From assembly GCA_021229015.1 (NCBI GenBank), contig CM037783.1:29706605-29770604 (forward strand): a stretch of DNA of 64,000 bases. The letters are read 5' to 3'. Positions 1 through 12,800 of this stretch are shown here, in pieces. Made by a program: the position numbers and the translations under genes. Source of the DNA: Solen grandis. Lineage: Eukaryota; Mollusca; Bivalvia; Adapedonta; Solenidae. The number at the start of each line of letters is the position of its first letter. The stretch's first letter is position 1. The notes below the pieces were generated by a model that worked only from the letters and a program-made list of their open reading frames with translations, was not told the DNA's origin and ran no database searches.

Positions 1-687
1 TTTTTAAGAAAGAAGTATGATTTAAAACTATAATTTAGAAATAGAGATTGATTATTGTATCATAGTTTGACGAGATATAATTTTGGAAATCTCCTTGTAA
101 AAACAGAACAAAATGGACAGAACAAAAGTGCTAAAAATGAATTTATTCATTTTTTTAGTTTATTCATAGTAAATCCTTTGCTTGCACTTTTTTTTATCAA
201 ACTAAAGCTTACTCTCTGAGGACAAATTTAACAAGAAATGTATATAAGTCTGCTCTTTCAGAATACATTGATTTATTTTCAACACTTGATTACATAGAAC
301 ACATATGACAGTCATGTGACCTCTTCATGCAGATGATGGATTGTCCATAAACTTTTGCAAAATATATTTAAAAAGATACAGATATTTATAAAATGAAAAA
401 AAATATACTATTTTCATTATAAAAAAGTGTTTGTGATTAACATTGTGTTCTCTCTATTGTACAAGTGGTACTGATGGAAGTTGGTCGGTACTGATATGTT
501 TTGATTTTAATCAGTACCGTACTGATTGGATAAAAAATTATCTGGAGCACTGGACCCTATTACAATAACTTTATCAAATTAACCACCACTACAAGAGAAA
601 CTTTTTTATAGAACCCCTTAACTTTTTCTGACCCAAGCTGGGAGATTTTCTCTGAGCAACCCAGCCTGATACAATGTGTAAACCTAC

Positions 688-3600
688 CCGATATCATGAG
701 GCGTATGGGCTTCATGGCACCTCCCCATACCCCGGCCAGAGAGATGAAGCTTCTGATGAACTTGTCCTTCCAGTTCTGTTTCATGTGGTTGAGAAGGTAG
801 AGGGTCAGAGGGTTACCCATACTGTGGGCCAGCAGCACCACCGGAGTGTTGCCATTACTGTAGTATGTCTCCTCAATCAGGCCCTTCAGATTGTGCAGGT
901 ACTCCTGTAGCTCATCTGCACAGAGAGACAATCAACATTACCCCTAATATCACAGATAATCACAACTAAGGTTACAAAACAAAAAGGGCTACTGCTAGCA
1001 AGTTTCACAAGTACTCACTAGTGGAAATAATAGTTTGGCCAATCATTAAAGATGACTGTAATCTTAGCTTATTAGTACAGGGATATGGGAAATTATGAAA
1101 GAATCTGGTCCTGACAGGGCTTAAACTTCAACACTTTGGATTCAGAGTCTTGCACTGGATCAATGAAAAACTTATCACAAGACCACAGGCTCCTATTTAT
1201 ATGGTGCGGATATAGGTATATCCCTTTGTATACATGAATGCTGAAAATGATTTCCTAACTTTTACTTAAATATATGCCTTGTATAGAACTATTTACAGGT
1301 AAAGAAATAAGGAAGTTAGTATTATGTTCATGACAAAAACTAGTTCTTTCTTCATCAACATCCTGGTCGGAGGTCCTAAACCAGGAAGTACTGAAGTAAG
1401 CAGCACTGTGTCACACACTCCTTCCTTTCTCATGTGTGTGATATCACATTCATCAAGCTCTTAACAGTCTGGATCAAATTATGAACAGCACTCTAGCATA
1501 CTCAGCACAGTGGTGGTGTTGTTCTTGTAGCTTCTTTCTTCATCCTGAGTCATTACCATTGTGTTCTGATGTGCATTTCAAATAACCCTCATGATAAAAG
1601 CCATGAATTTTCCCATTCAATGCTTTTTAAACAGGAAATTTAAGCCCAACCTTTCTCACTTATGGTTAGGCCACAGGGCTTTTTTTCCTTCTTTATCAGG
1701 GGCTGTTCATAGGCACCTTCCCCAAATATGCACTTTACTCCAGATATTTTCCCCCAATGAAAAGAAAATGGTGATATTTTCCCCAAAATCTGATATTAAG
1801 GCCCCTTCCCAAACAACTGAAAAAAAAAAGAAAAAGCCTGGGCAAACTGCTCACAAATTAGATCTCAAAGAAAACCATGAACTCTTCTGTATGAACTGGG
1901 TCAACCTATTACTACCTATTAATACAGTGATGCTATTAGATAGCCTGTAAATTCATTTGAATACATAAGCAAACACTGGAAATATCTATTATACTGGCAG
2001 TATGTGAAGACTTACTGGGAGCCTTCCTGAAGTCATACGGAGCACCCCTGACAGTCTTGTTCCTCTCGTATCCCCAGCTCGCCATGGACTTCACAATGGT
2101 GTTGAAGTAAGTGGCTGGAATAGAAAGATTATCTGTGTGTCTTACACTCAGCAGCCATAAATAAGTTCCCAATATAAGAACGACAACAAACTAAGCAAGA
2201 TAAATGTTATTTATCAATATTTTATCAATATTGATATGAAGCGTATCTCTTACCCAGGATAAGTCACCAAGGTATCAATGGTAATCTGACACACAATGCC
2301 TCTATGACCATTGCTATAAATAGAATACTGATGCAGATCTAAAATGACACCATTCAGGAAAGAATTCTGAAATGAATACTGATTTTTTGGTAATATCTTC
2401 ACTGTATTTAAAATGTTGGAACTTTATTTATAAATGGACAATGAGTGTACATTTGGGTTTGCAACAAGAACGTAAACCAAGTCAAAAGGAATTCTGACAC
2501 TGCCTTCCAAACCTACATACATGTATGTTATAGTATAGCATTTGGTTAACAAGTTACAAAATTTAGATTGGCGTCTATGTTTTTAACAGTGTTATATTAG
2601 CATGCATATTATACCAGACCATGTGGTAGTAGATCTTATCAAGGAAGTTATCCAGGGTATCCTTATCTTTTACTATAGAGGTGCTTTTAACCCTTTACCT
2701 CATATAGACTCATTTTGACGCACTCAGTAGGTACCACATAAAGCCTGATCTGCAGAAAACCACAGTTAAACCTTACCAAATTTAATTATAAAATCCTCAT
2801 TTCCAGACCACTGAGGAGCAGCAAACAGCATAAAACCTGATCTGCCTTACTCGCAGGCTGATCTGGTTTTATGCTGTTTGCATAGGTCTTTTCATGGTGT
2901 CCTCTATGAGGGAAAGGGTTAAAGAAACTGCCTATGCATCAGCACAAGAGGATAGGCAGTTTTTATATTAGGGTTTACTCCAGGTCTCCTACTTCCTGTT
3001 GTTCAAACTGGATACTGATACTGCATTTATATTGTATACCTTTAAGTAGAATGACATGGTTAATATCACCATTTAATTCTTACATGAAATCCACATCCTG
3101 ATGACCCCCAGGAAGTAACCACCCCTGTTAATAAAAGCAATCACTAATACTTCAAGTGGTTCTTGATTCAAGATCCTGTTGACTACCATTATTTACATTT
3201 CAACTATTAATCTGTATTGCCTCATGGACTTTAAATGATTGAGATAATAAGCATAAACTTGTGAGCAGGAAACAACACAGCTTTGTATGCTACTCATACT
3301 CATATAAAAATCAAGTACAACCAGCAACAGAAACTACTTAAGCCATTCTTATTCAAATTTTAAATACATGTCCAATATATAACTCATATTTAGCTTCTAA
3401 ATTCTTTGAAGAGGGACTTTTATTTCTACTTTTGGGGGCAGAAAAAGAGACATGTTTTTTTTCTAAGAATTGAAGAGACAGGGTTCTTACTAAATATGAA
3501 ATTTTACAATATGTGTTAAGAAATAAAATATTTGGTTACTTTGTTGAGGATTTCAACAAAAAGGATTAAATTTATCCTCAAGTATCACATGACACTCAAT

Positions 3601-6600
3601 ATTGCTGGTGGAATTAAAAAAAAAATGAAAACGTTCTTCCTATAGATATATTTTTATAGGAAATGCTTAGAACATCCTGAGGAATTTTCTGAAAATTGGA
3701 GTCCATAACTCCAAATTAGGAGTTAGTAAGAATCCAAATGGGACATTTCTGAGTTAGAGCTAAGGGGACTACAATTTTGAAAAGAAAATATTTGCCTTTG
3801 ACCCTGAATTATGTATTCTGCTATTAAATTCCTAATCTGTCCAAATTAAATACAATTAAAAACATACTCAAGGATATTTCTGAGTGATCTAGAAACTCCA
3901 CTGTTGCAGTGTCACCGAAGCCAGGGATCTTGATGTCCACGCCTGGAGAGTTGTGGGTGGTTCTGGTCTGGTTGTCATACACCAACCTGCAACGTAGGGA
4001 GTCTACAGTCTGAACAACCCTATAGTTTGGTTCTTAACACAAATCTTATCTTTAACTGCAAATGAAATGTAGTTCATATATAAAGTACACTGAGCTTTTA
4101 AATGATTGTGATTCAAACAGACACTGATGTCAACGTTACAAATCACTGTGCATGCAACATAGCAATTTTTATATAGTGGTCCCATCTGTGACCCCAGCAA
4201 AACCTACTCAGGCTAGTGAACAAAGATGTATGAAAATGCACATGAAAATCGATCATATTCACTGTCAATTATAGTAATAAAAAAATCCTACACTAGTTTC
4301 ATGTATACATGTGTATTCTCTATCTTTTAAAATGATTGTCTCAAAGCAGTTATTAATACATGTACAAAATATATTCTACACCAGACAAAACATGACAACT
4401 GGTTTTCACATGATCTGATCAAATACAACCACCAATACTATAATTAAGTACTGAGAAATATTTAAAATCTAAAAATAAACATTTCAACATACTTGTTTTA
4501 AATTATTTTTTTGTATTACTAAGAGTTAAGTAAACAGCTACCTAAATGATTACCGTAATATTACTTGTTAACAATTATATTTTTATTACTGGTATTCTTT
4601 TATTTGATAAACAAAACTGACAAAACATATTCCTTATTATAAATATTACCAAGCACTAAGCTAGAATAAAGGAATTTTAACAAGGTTTTTTAAAAAATGG
4701 TATTTATAAGAGGGTGTTAACCCTTTCCTTCATAGAGGAAACCATGAAAAGACCTATGCGAACAACATAAAACCAGATCAGCCTGCGAGTAATTCGCAGG
4801 CTGATCAGGTTTTATGCTGTTCGCTGCTCCTCAGTGGTCTGGAAATGAGGACTTTATAATTAAATTTGGTAAGGTTTAACTGTGGTTTTCTGCAGATCTG
4901 GCTTTATGTGGTACCTACTGCGTGCGTCAAAATGAGTCTATATGAGGGAAAGGGTTAAATTGATTATGAATGTGTGACAGAGGCATCACAAGGTTATACA
5001 CCTCATGTTGTCCACGAAGCAGTCAATCAAGAACGGCACCAGTTGTTCCAAGTTCAGCCACAGGTCGTAGTAGTAATCCGTCTTCTTAATACAGTAGCTG
5101 GCCACCGTCTCTGGTTTGTCCAGCTTTGCAATAAACTGGCTGCCTCCATCCCCTGGCACTGTGGAGTAATGAATAAGTTGAAGTATTGACAATCATACAT
5201 TGGGTAAAGAGTGACATTATTTCAAGAGACTCAAATTATAGATTTGTAATATTGTAATACAATTACAAAGTGGTCAAACATGCTTATAAGGGTTCAACCC
5301 CTGAAACAATGAAATAAAATATTGTTAATAAAGCTTGATACATGTATATGATTTTCAACTCCTTGTTTATTTCCTCATTTACTCTTGCACCACCTAGGTT
5401 GAATCAGCTTGGTAGTAAAAAAGGGAAAAAGTAAAAGTAATTTTATGATCTATCACCTTAAAAAGCACCTTTCACAAGCTTTGTTTCAAACCCCTGAAAT
5501 TTTATAACTCTCTGATACATTTTATTCATATTAAGCTACCATGTGTCATGACATCATCCAGGAACACAGCAAATATTAGAGTGCTGTATGCGCAAAAGCT
5601 AATGTGTAACAGGAGTTAGAAACTAATCCAAGAAAAACGTTTTTTGTTTGAAAATACATGTATGTAAATTCAAGTAATTCAGACAAGACTGACCCACCAA
5701 ATAGTTTTAAGCAAGTTCAGGATTTTAATCAATTGAACCTTCATCTTAAACATTGCCCTTCATTAACACTGGAAGTCTTGTTTGTTTATTGGATTAAACG
5801 ACTTGCTGACAGTATTTCTATCATGTTAAGACTATGTCAACTTGAGACAGACATAATACTACAAAACTGCAGTATCAGGCCATAGACATGATACCAGACC
5901 TAGTCATATCAGTAGTCCAGTACCACTTTTTATGACAATATGTCAGAGCCAGGGATCAAGTCCAAAACCTCCCGCTCCAAAAACCGACGCTCTAACTACT
6001 CAGCCACTGATGTCTTAATTTGAATATTGAATCATGGCTTATATGGGACATCAAAAACTGCTCAGCATGTCACAACCTCAAGACTGAACAGTTTAATGGT
6101 AAAAATAAAACAAGAGGGCCATGATGGCCCTGAATCGCTCACCTGAGTACCATTGCTTCAACTGATGTCAAGGTTTTTAAACAGACAAGGATTCTGATAT
6201 AACTTAATCTAAAACATTTTACCCCTGACAATACTACACACCAAATACCTAAGCAATGGGCCATATGGTTTCAGAGAAGACTTGGGCGCAGGGTCATTTA
6301 TCACCGTAGGGCCAAGACTTTGAAAATCTTTGTAATGAACCATTAGATGCTACAACATACCAAAAATCTTAGCTCTAGGCCTTATTGATTCATAGAAGAA
6401 GATTTTTTAAGATTTTCCTATTTAACTCTATGTAAAACAAGTGACCCCTGGTGCGGGGTCATTTATCACCATAGGGCTATGATTTGTACAATCTTGGTAG
6501 TGGCCCATAAGATGATGCTACATACCAAATATCTAAGCTCTAGGCCTTAGGGATTCATAGAAGAAGATTTTTTAAGATTTTCCTATATAACTCTATGTAA

Positions 6601-9063
6601 AACAAGTGACCCCTGGTGCGGGGTCATTTATCACCATAGGGCTATGATTTGTACAATCTTGGTAGTGGCCCATAAGATGATGCTTCATACCAAATATCTA
6701 AGCTCTAGGCCTTATGCATTCATGGAAGAAGATTTTTTAAGATTTTCCTATATAACTCTATGTAAAACAAGTGACCCCTGGTGCGGGGTCATTTATCACC
6801 ATAGGGCTATGATTTGTACAATCTTGGTAGTGGCCCATAAGATGATGCTTCATACCAAATATCTAAGCTCTAGGCCTTATGATTCATGAAGAAGATTTTT
6901 TAAGATTTTCTATATAACTCTATGTAAAACAAGTGACCCCTGGTGCGGGGTCATTTATCACCATAGGGCTATGATTTGTACAATCTTGGTAGTGGCCCAT
7001 AAGATGATGCTACATACCAAAAATCAAAAGGTTAGGCCTTGTGGTGTCGGAGAAGAAGATTTTTTCAAGTTTTTCCTATATTAGCCTATGTGAAATCAAG
7101 TGACCCCTGGGGCGGGGCCAATTTTGACCCCAGGGTCATAATTTGTACAATCCTGGTAGAGAGTCATAAGATCATGCTACATACCAAAAATCAAAAGGCT
7201 AGGCCTTGTGGTTTCAGAGAAGAAGATTTTTTAAATTTTCATTTTTAAAATCTATTTTTAGCTCCTGTGACCTAATTATGCAATGGACCAGAACCATTTA
7301 TACAACTTTAGTAGAGCTTCATCCAAGGAACATTCCTGCAAAATATTTTTCAAATTGGCCTAGCCGTTTAGGAGGAGATGTTGTTTGAAGCAATTGTTGA
7401 CGCCGGACGCACGGACGCACGCACGGACGCCGGACAAAAGGCGATCAGAAAAGCTCACCTTGAGCACGTTGTGCTCATGTGAGCTAAAAACAACAACAAG
7501 AAACATGTCAAATGGCACAAATCCAGGTTTTCAATTGATGCCCCAGGCAGGCAAATCTATTTTAATAACAGTGACCTTGACCATATTGACCTGAAAATCA
7601 ATACCAATCTTCCTCTTTGCATTAAGTATCTAACTACCTAGTATGAAAACTGTATATCTATTCTAACAGGAGATATTCAACAGAAACAAAATGTTTGACA
7701 CCCGCCCATCTGCCTGCACACCCAACAGCGTACCCCATTCTAATAACCAGGATTTTTGTTGAAAACCTGGTTAAAGACCCATAAATATTGTTATTTAGTG
7801 GTGTCCGGTATATTGACAGACTTGAAAAAATGCAAGAACTTTTCTGCATTGTTTTCATGAATGATAATTGTTTTGCTCATGTCTGTAGGTGGAGCTAGCG
7901 AGTTTTTCGGAAATACCGCAATCCCAGAAAATCATGTGATTTTCTTTGCAGGCCAAACAATAACAAGTTTTCAATACATTGTTAGAAAGGCTGATATATA
8001 TAAAACGTTTTTACATTATGGAAAAAAGGTAGAATAACAACTGTGACATAAAGAAAAAAATTGAAGATAAGACTTCAATAATATTTTATTTTCGTTCCAG
8101 TCCTTAGTATTGCGATATGAGGGAACATCATCCACCACGAAAACTGTTATTAACTTTAGTTAACCCAAAGACCTAAATCAAGAAATAAGCTACTTGGCAA
8201 AATATTGTATATTCTTGGTGCAAATTTTTGAAAGTATGTGCCAGAACAAGAGTTCTGTGTTTAGTGATAGCAAAACAACGATAAATAGCATTTAATGCAT
8301 TTAATGCGTTTGAAGGAAATATATTGATGCATTTAATATAAAATGTCACATGGTGAGAAAAATGTGCAGCCTGAAGGGGACTTGAACCTGTGATCTTTCG
8401 CTTACAGGGCAAAGCCTGAAAGTTGTCAAACAGTTTACACAACTCCATGCAGTACTTCTCTTATTCGAAAGTACAAGTGCATTGTCTTTTTCTCAAAATA
8501 CTGCAGTTGCGCCGAGACTGCGAGAATAGACATGATTTCCTTCATATTAGATTTAGAATAGCGAATCTGTTGGTTTCAGTCTTTGGTTAACCAAACATGG
8601 TGTCTTTGAACCCACTCTTTGTATTTACTCTAAGCGAATTAACATTGACCTAGATGTGACTGATTTATCTCTTGTTATTATTATATAATATTTTGTCGGA
8701 AAATAGATCTGCGAGCTATATAACCGACGTAAAATATTCTTGTATCTTAAACTTATGTCATTTTCAAATTACGTAAAATTGACCGTGTATAAACAGTTTT
8801 AAAAAAGTAATACACTCTTCAACTATATCAGATTTTGACCAAAGAACAATTTTAATACATAATGAATACTTCCATATATCACTTTTTATCAGTGTCATGT
8901 GATTCCGAGTCTTAGTAACATGACATCAACGTCAACACTGAAATCATCTGAATAAAGCAAACTTACCTAATATTACAGGGTTAAGTTTCGGTTTTCCGCA
9001 GGATACAAGTATGCATAATGATAAACACAAAAGAGTATTTAAAATAACCGAACTAGCAGTCAT
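688..9063 (-). CDS. PLA2G15: PLA2G15-like lysosomal phospholipase A / acyltransferase, 5' five exons (3' part off window)
   Basis: Group XV phospholipase A2 (LCAT-like family) deacylates phospholipids and transacylates ceramide in lysosomes. Exons, each flanked by AG/GT: 8967-9063, 5002-5158, 3868-3986, 2016-2114, 688-915. Phases join cleanly and give 233 codons, against about 412 residues in the human enzyme. Residues 1-25 form a hydrophobic signal peptide (LCLSLCILVSC). Exon 2 has VPGDGG (oxyanion region), AKLDKP and WLNLEQLVPFLIDC. Exon 3 has LVYDNQT and PGFGDT. Exon 4 has SWGYERNKTVRGAPYDFRKAP. Exon 5 has the serine-hydrolase elbow AHSMGN (nucleophile Ser) and WKDKFIRSFISLAGVWGG. Catalytic Asp and His would lie in exons left of position 1. 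The ATG at 9063 is the only one that gives a signal peptide. The alternative reading as an LCAT paralogue is less likely because the match to PLA2G15 is close along all five exons. Confidence 0.93.
1674..1843. repeat. MITE-like dispersed repeat M3, copy 1
   Basis: About 170 bp, related throughout to 24870-25070. Shared landmarks are a C/T-rich left end (GGGCTTTTTTTCC), AGGGGC near the start, AAATGGTGATATTTTCCC in the middle and TATTAAGGCCCCTTCCCAAA near the end. The right end (GAAAAAGCCTGGGC) is roughly the reverse complement of the left end, which suggests short terminal inverted repeats. It lies in intron 4 of the PLA2G15-like gene. No coding potential. Confidence 0.55.
2687..2922 (-). repeat. 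MITE M1, copy 1 (TTAACCCTTT inverted ends)
   Basis: A 236-bp element bounded by TTAACCCTTTACCTCATA on the left and its imperfect reverse complement TATGAGGGAAAGGGTTAA on the right. It contains an internal inverted repeat around GCAGGCTGATCTGG. It is the same element as 4717-4958 in opposite orientation. The TTAA at both ends may be the target duplication, or part of the inverted repeat. It lies in intron 3 of the PLA2G15-like gene. Confidence 0.8.
4717..4958 (+). repeat. MITE M1, copy 2, inverted relative to copy 1
   Basis: A 242-bp copy with the same ends (TTAACCCTTTCCTTCATA ... GAGGGAAAGGGTTAA). The internal palindrome CAGCCTGCGAGTAATTCGC is better preserved here than in copy 1. With the copy at 2687-2922 it forms a long inverted-repeat pair whose arms flank exon 3 of the PLA2G15-like gene. 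It is also in intron 2, just downstream of exon 2 in the transcript sense. Confidence 0.8.
5776..6018 (-). repeat. SINE-1 copy (tRNA-derived)
   Basis: On the minus strand the right end reads like a tRNA head: an A-box-like GGCTGAGTAGTTAGAGC, then a B-box-like GGTTTTGGACTTGATCCC. The body carries landmarks shared by the other copies here (CTGCAGTATCA, CCATAGACATG, GATTAAACGACTTGCTGACAGTATTTC). Related copies lie near 14627, 24476, 33553, 33770, 37345, 55000 and 55982. It is heavily mutated, so an old insertion. Confidence 0.7.
6111..7490 (-). mobile_element. Family A Helentron-like element A1 with ~165-bp core repeats
   Basis: The left end has a hairpin (GGGCCATGATGGCCC) preceded by CAAGA, then CGCTCACCTGAG. 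The right end has GTGCTCATGTGAGCTAAAA, the reverse complement of that subterminal motif. The core has five tandem units of 162-167 bp; the phrase GATTTGTACAATC starts at 6481, 6646, 6811 and 6973, with a fifth variant near 7140. A CGGACGCACGGACG microrepeat sits near the right end. Minus orientation assumes the hairpin end is the 3' terminus, as in Helentron-derived elements. No transposase is present, so it is non-autonomous. Confidence 0.72.
8365..8450 (-). repeat. tRNA-like relic (Thr-like) or SINE head
   Basis: On the minus strand there is a well-preserved tRNA 3' half. It has an anticodon-arm-like TTTGCCCTGTAAGCGAAAG, then a canonical B box (GGTTCAAGTCC) and an acceptor-like end CAGGCTGCA. 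The 5' half (D arm, A box) does not fold properly and the acceptor stem has no 5' partner. It is therefore a decayed tRNA or a tRNA-derived SINE head, not a working tRNA gene. It lies in intron 1 of the PLA2G15-like gene. Confidence 0.45.
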
Positions 9064-9860
9064 ATTTAGGTTTCTCCTTCTGAGTCGTCCGACACACAGT
9101 TTACCTTTGACCTCAATTTGTTGTAAGCTCTCCTATTTGTAAATTTAAAGGCGCTTAAGGCAAAACACTAACTGAAAGGAAAATTAATTAACGGAAATGA
9201 TAAAAATGATAAACAAAACTAGATAGCCACAGTTTAAAAGTCTTTTTTCTGTTTACCTACCCAGGGACTCTATATGCACATGTACATGTGTATATAGAGT
9301 CCCTGACTACCTTATCTTTGAAAATTTATAAAGCATTTAATGGTTACCCTATGATGCTGAAGGTAGCCTTCAGAATTCAGAAGTTGCCAATAACAGCTGC
9401 AAGTAAGGTTTCGCTCACATAATTGGTGGAGTTTATCATTTACTAAATTACAAATCTAAAAATAATAATTATAAAAAAAAACAGACACGCGATTGATAAC
9501 ATCTTCTTTAACATTCTGAAGAGCTCTCTACATACCAGAGGATTATAAGTATATGTCTTACATTACATTACACTACCTTATGTACAATTTACCTTGAATG
9601 ATAATGTCCTAGTATAATTGATTCAGACTTAATATATATTCAGGAGTTCATTAAAATCTAAATTAAATTCACAGATATCTTGGAACTGGTTGGCTGTTTA
9701 CATATTTATTTATTAATCTCATAATTCTTCCTTTAATGAGTTTGAAACAACTTAAATATATGATTTACTTGTGGTTTACAGTGATGTCTGGTCAGGTTAA
9801 GCATAAAGCTTGTGATGATCATTTCACATCCAATTTCATCTTCTTATTAAACGTACTATG
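9064..9860. other. Upstream region of the PLA2G15-like gene
   Basis: This stretch should contain the 5' UTR and promoter. I see no TATA box or other motif that fixes a transcription start. The one strong structure is the 42-bp near-perfect palindrome at 9263-9304. The rest is AT-rich and unassigned up to the 3' end of the LINE at about 9860. Confidence 0.5.
9263..9304. repeat. 42-bp near-perfect palindrome
   Basis: The left arm begins AGGGACTCTATATGCACATG and the right arm is its reverse complement with a single mismatch in 21 positions. The centre is a self-complementary ACATGTACATGT-type core with essentially no loop. It sits about 200 bp upstream of the PLA2G15-like start codon, so it could be a cruciform-forming site, a regulatory palindrome or the remnant of a foldback element. 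Confidence 0.8.
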
Positions 9861-12800
9861 TGCAGGTTTAAAAGTCATATAAATATTTGTTTTGTTTTTT
9901 GTTTCCAGGCTTTATTTAGGCTACTCTTGAAAGCGTTTACAGTTGTACTCTGGACGCAATATGTAGGTAAACTATTCAATGGGTTGTTGCATCTTGCAGA
10001 AAAACATTTCATAGTACTCTTGTAGTTGTAATGGCTTTTCACTAGCTTCATTTCGTGACCTCTGGTGTTCAAACTCGATCTAAGATTCAACGTCCCCAAG
10101 TGTGCCGAGAATCTTGAACATCTGGACCATGTCTGCCCGTTCTCTTCTATAGATTAAGGTTGGTATGCATAGTTTTAACACTTTCTTCATATGAAAAATA
10201 TTGTATTTCTGTGACCAACTTCGTTGCATGTCTCTGTACTTGTCCAATTGCAATTTTGTCCTTCTTCAACCAAGGAGACCAGATTACAGTGGCATATTCT
10301 AATATAGGTCTTACTAGGGTTTTGTACAGTAATAAAATCATGTGGCAGTCCATGAATTCAAAACTATGGCGGATTAATCCTATGCGTTGGTTAGCTTTCT
10401 TTACAATGTTTGCAATGTGCACATCAAACTTTAACTTGTCAAAAGTAACTCCTGGGTCTTTTTCTTTTTCCGTTTTGTGTATTTGCACATGCTCTCCCCC
10501 AGATGACATGAAATAAACATGGTTTTGATTATTTCGACCTAAATGAAGAGCCTTACACTTACTGGCATTGAACCCAAGAAGCCACTTGTCAGACCAGAGG
10601 GAAAGGTTGTCGAGGTCCTCTTGTAAAGATATACAATCATCAATTCCAGCTATCTCAGTGTAGATCTTTGTGTCGTCTGCGAATAATTTGACTGTTGATG
10701 ACACTAACTCTGGTAAGTCATTTATAAAGATTAAAAACAAAATCGGTCCCAGAACAGAACCTTGAGGGATACCACTAATCACCTTCGACTTCTCAGATTT
10801 TGCAGAGCCTACTTTGACAGACTGGTTTCTATCCACTAAGAATTGTTCAGTCCAGCTGAGTATAAATCCTCTTAATCCGTAACTAGACATTTTACTTAAC
10901 AAACGTTGATGAGGGACAGTGTCAAAGGCTTTTCTGTAATCAAGATAGATACAATCAATATCCCCCCCCGACCCCCACCCAGTCTATGATACTGTTCCAA
11001 TCCTCAGTGACCTCCAAGAGTTGAGTGGCGCAGATCGCTTGCTTCTAAAACCATGCTGGTTCACACTGACAAGATTGTTAGATTCCATGTGATATAGTAT
11101 AGCGCGTCTCTTACAATGGACTCGAGGATTTTGCAAACAGTACTGGTTAAACTAATAGGTCAAAGTTTTCCACCAGTTTTTTACTGCCTTTCTTATGCAA
11201 TGGAACAACAACAGCAGTCCTCCAATCCTTAGGCAGCTGCGTTTTTGATAAGGATTTAACAAATAATGCTGACAGGAAAACACTGGAGTCATACGATATC
11301 CTTAAGCTTTTCTCTGAACTCTCTATCATCCAGTTGTGGCATATTGTCCGTATCGTCCCTGGTGAACACATCACAGAATTTTTTTTTAAATAGTTCTGCT
11401 TTTTTCCTTTTGTTACTTGTAAGACTACCATCCTCTTGTTCAATGTCACCGATTGAAGACCTTGTTTTGCTTTTAGATCCGATATACTTCCAAAATGACT
11501 TTGGATCCTCCTTTACGTTTACACAGAGTTTACGCTCAAAGTTCTGTTTAACTAACCTTCATTTCATGGTAGCTATGTTCCTCTTTTGAGCATAATGATG
11601 GTAATTCTCTTAATTTCTACAGTTACTGTATCTCTGCCATGTTTTACGTTTTGTTTTATTGCAATTAGAGCCTTTTGTTAATCCAGTCTTTCTTATTAGT
11701 CAAGCTCTTGCTACTTGAGATTGGGACAGCATATTAAATGCTATCTTTAAAGAAAGTCCACATATTGTCTACATCATCAATTTCATGTGTTTCCCACAGG
11801 GTGTTTTTCAGTAACTCTGACATTTTATTATAGTCACCTTTATAGTAAAGATATTTAGTTGCTTGTTCCGTCAGTTCGGCTGCATAGCACATGAAATTAA
11901 AAGAAAGCATAACGTGATCACTTTTACCAAGTGGTGGAAAACAATCAACACTATCTATCATATGCTCCTCATTTGTAAAAACAAGATCAAGCGTACCAGG
12001 GCTGTTTCCCTCTCAGAATCGTGTGGGATCATGTATATGCTGATACAGGTAACTGTCATTTACTATTTCAATAAAATTCTCAGCCACATTGTCGCTGGTT
12101 AAGCTCTCTCTTAATTCCCAATCAATGCTCTTATAATTAAAATCACCTGCTACTAAATTATGTGAGTCCTTTATACAAGAGGCCTTTAACATAAGTTCGT
12201 TTAAAGCACACTGTTGTTCAAGTCATTTGATGATGGGCTACGATATATTACACCTAGGAGCAGCGTATCGTCACCATTCAGTTTCATCCGACACCATATA
12301 GATTCTGTAAAGTTAGAGTTAGTTAGTTCTACACCAATGGTCAAATTGTATTTTTCTTTCGCGTAGATAGCTACTCCTCTACCAGAGTTTAGACTTGGGA
12401 TAAATACTTCGTCTCCTTTCAAAGGAAATTCACATATGTCTAGTGCTGTAGAATTCTTTGGAAATATTTCTGTTAGGAGAATCAAATCATATTGACACAC
12501 ATCAATTTAAGGTTCAAATTCAGCACGTTTGTTTAACAGAGACTCAACATTAGAATATAACACAGAAAGGCCATCATAGAAACTGGTAAAATCTTCATTA
12601 TATAAATATACATTGCTAAAAGACTGGCTAAAAACTTTATATGGAGGGGGATCCCCTACCGGGTGCCTTTACTGAACTAGACTGTTTAGTAACAATTTTG
12701 CCATTTCTGATTGTGAAATTGTTACCATCCTTGTTCTTTTCTTGAAGTTCCTTCCTAAGTTGCTTATTTTCTTCCCTTTCTTTCACAGATAAGTCTCGTG

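Larger units (their letters stand above)
5159..8966 (-). other. Intron 1 of the PLA2G15-like gene
   Basis: A 3.8-kb intron between the signal-peptide exon and exon 2. It has a good donor (G|GTAAGT at 8966) and acceptor (CCACAG at 5159). It holds a SINE (5776-6018), the family A tandem-repeat element (6111-7490) and a tRNA-like relic (about 8365-8450). The stretches 5160-5775 and 7491-8364 are AT-rich, with no gene or repeat that I recognise. Confidence 0.8.

Noticed and set aside
674..910. Plus-strand frame opposite PLA2G15 exon 5
   Set aside because: Shadow of the real minus-strand exon with AHSMGN. The same applies to the plus-strand frame at 4974-5189 opposite exon 2.
6644..7248. Open frames through the A1 tandem repeats (81 and 69 codons)
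   Set aside because: The unit is 165 bp (a multiple of three), so a chance open frame repeats itself. No domain is seen, and the same frame closes in the diverged units.
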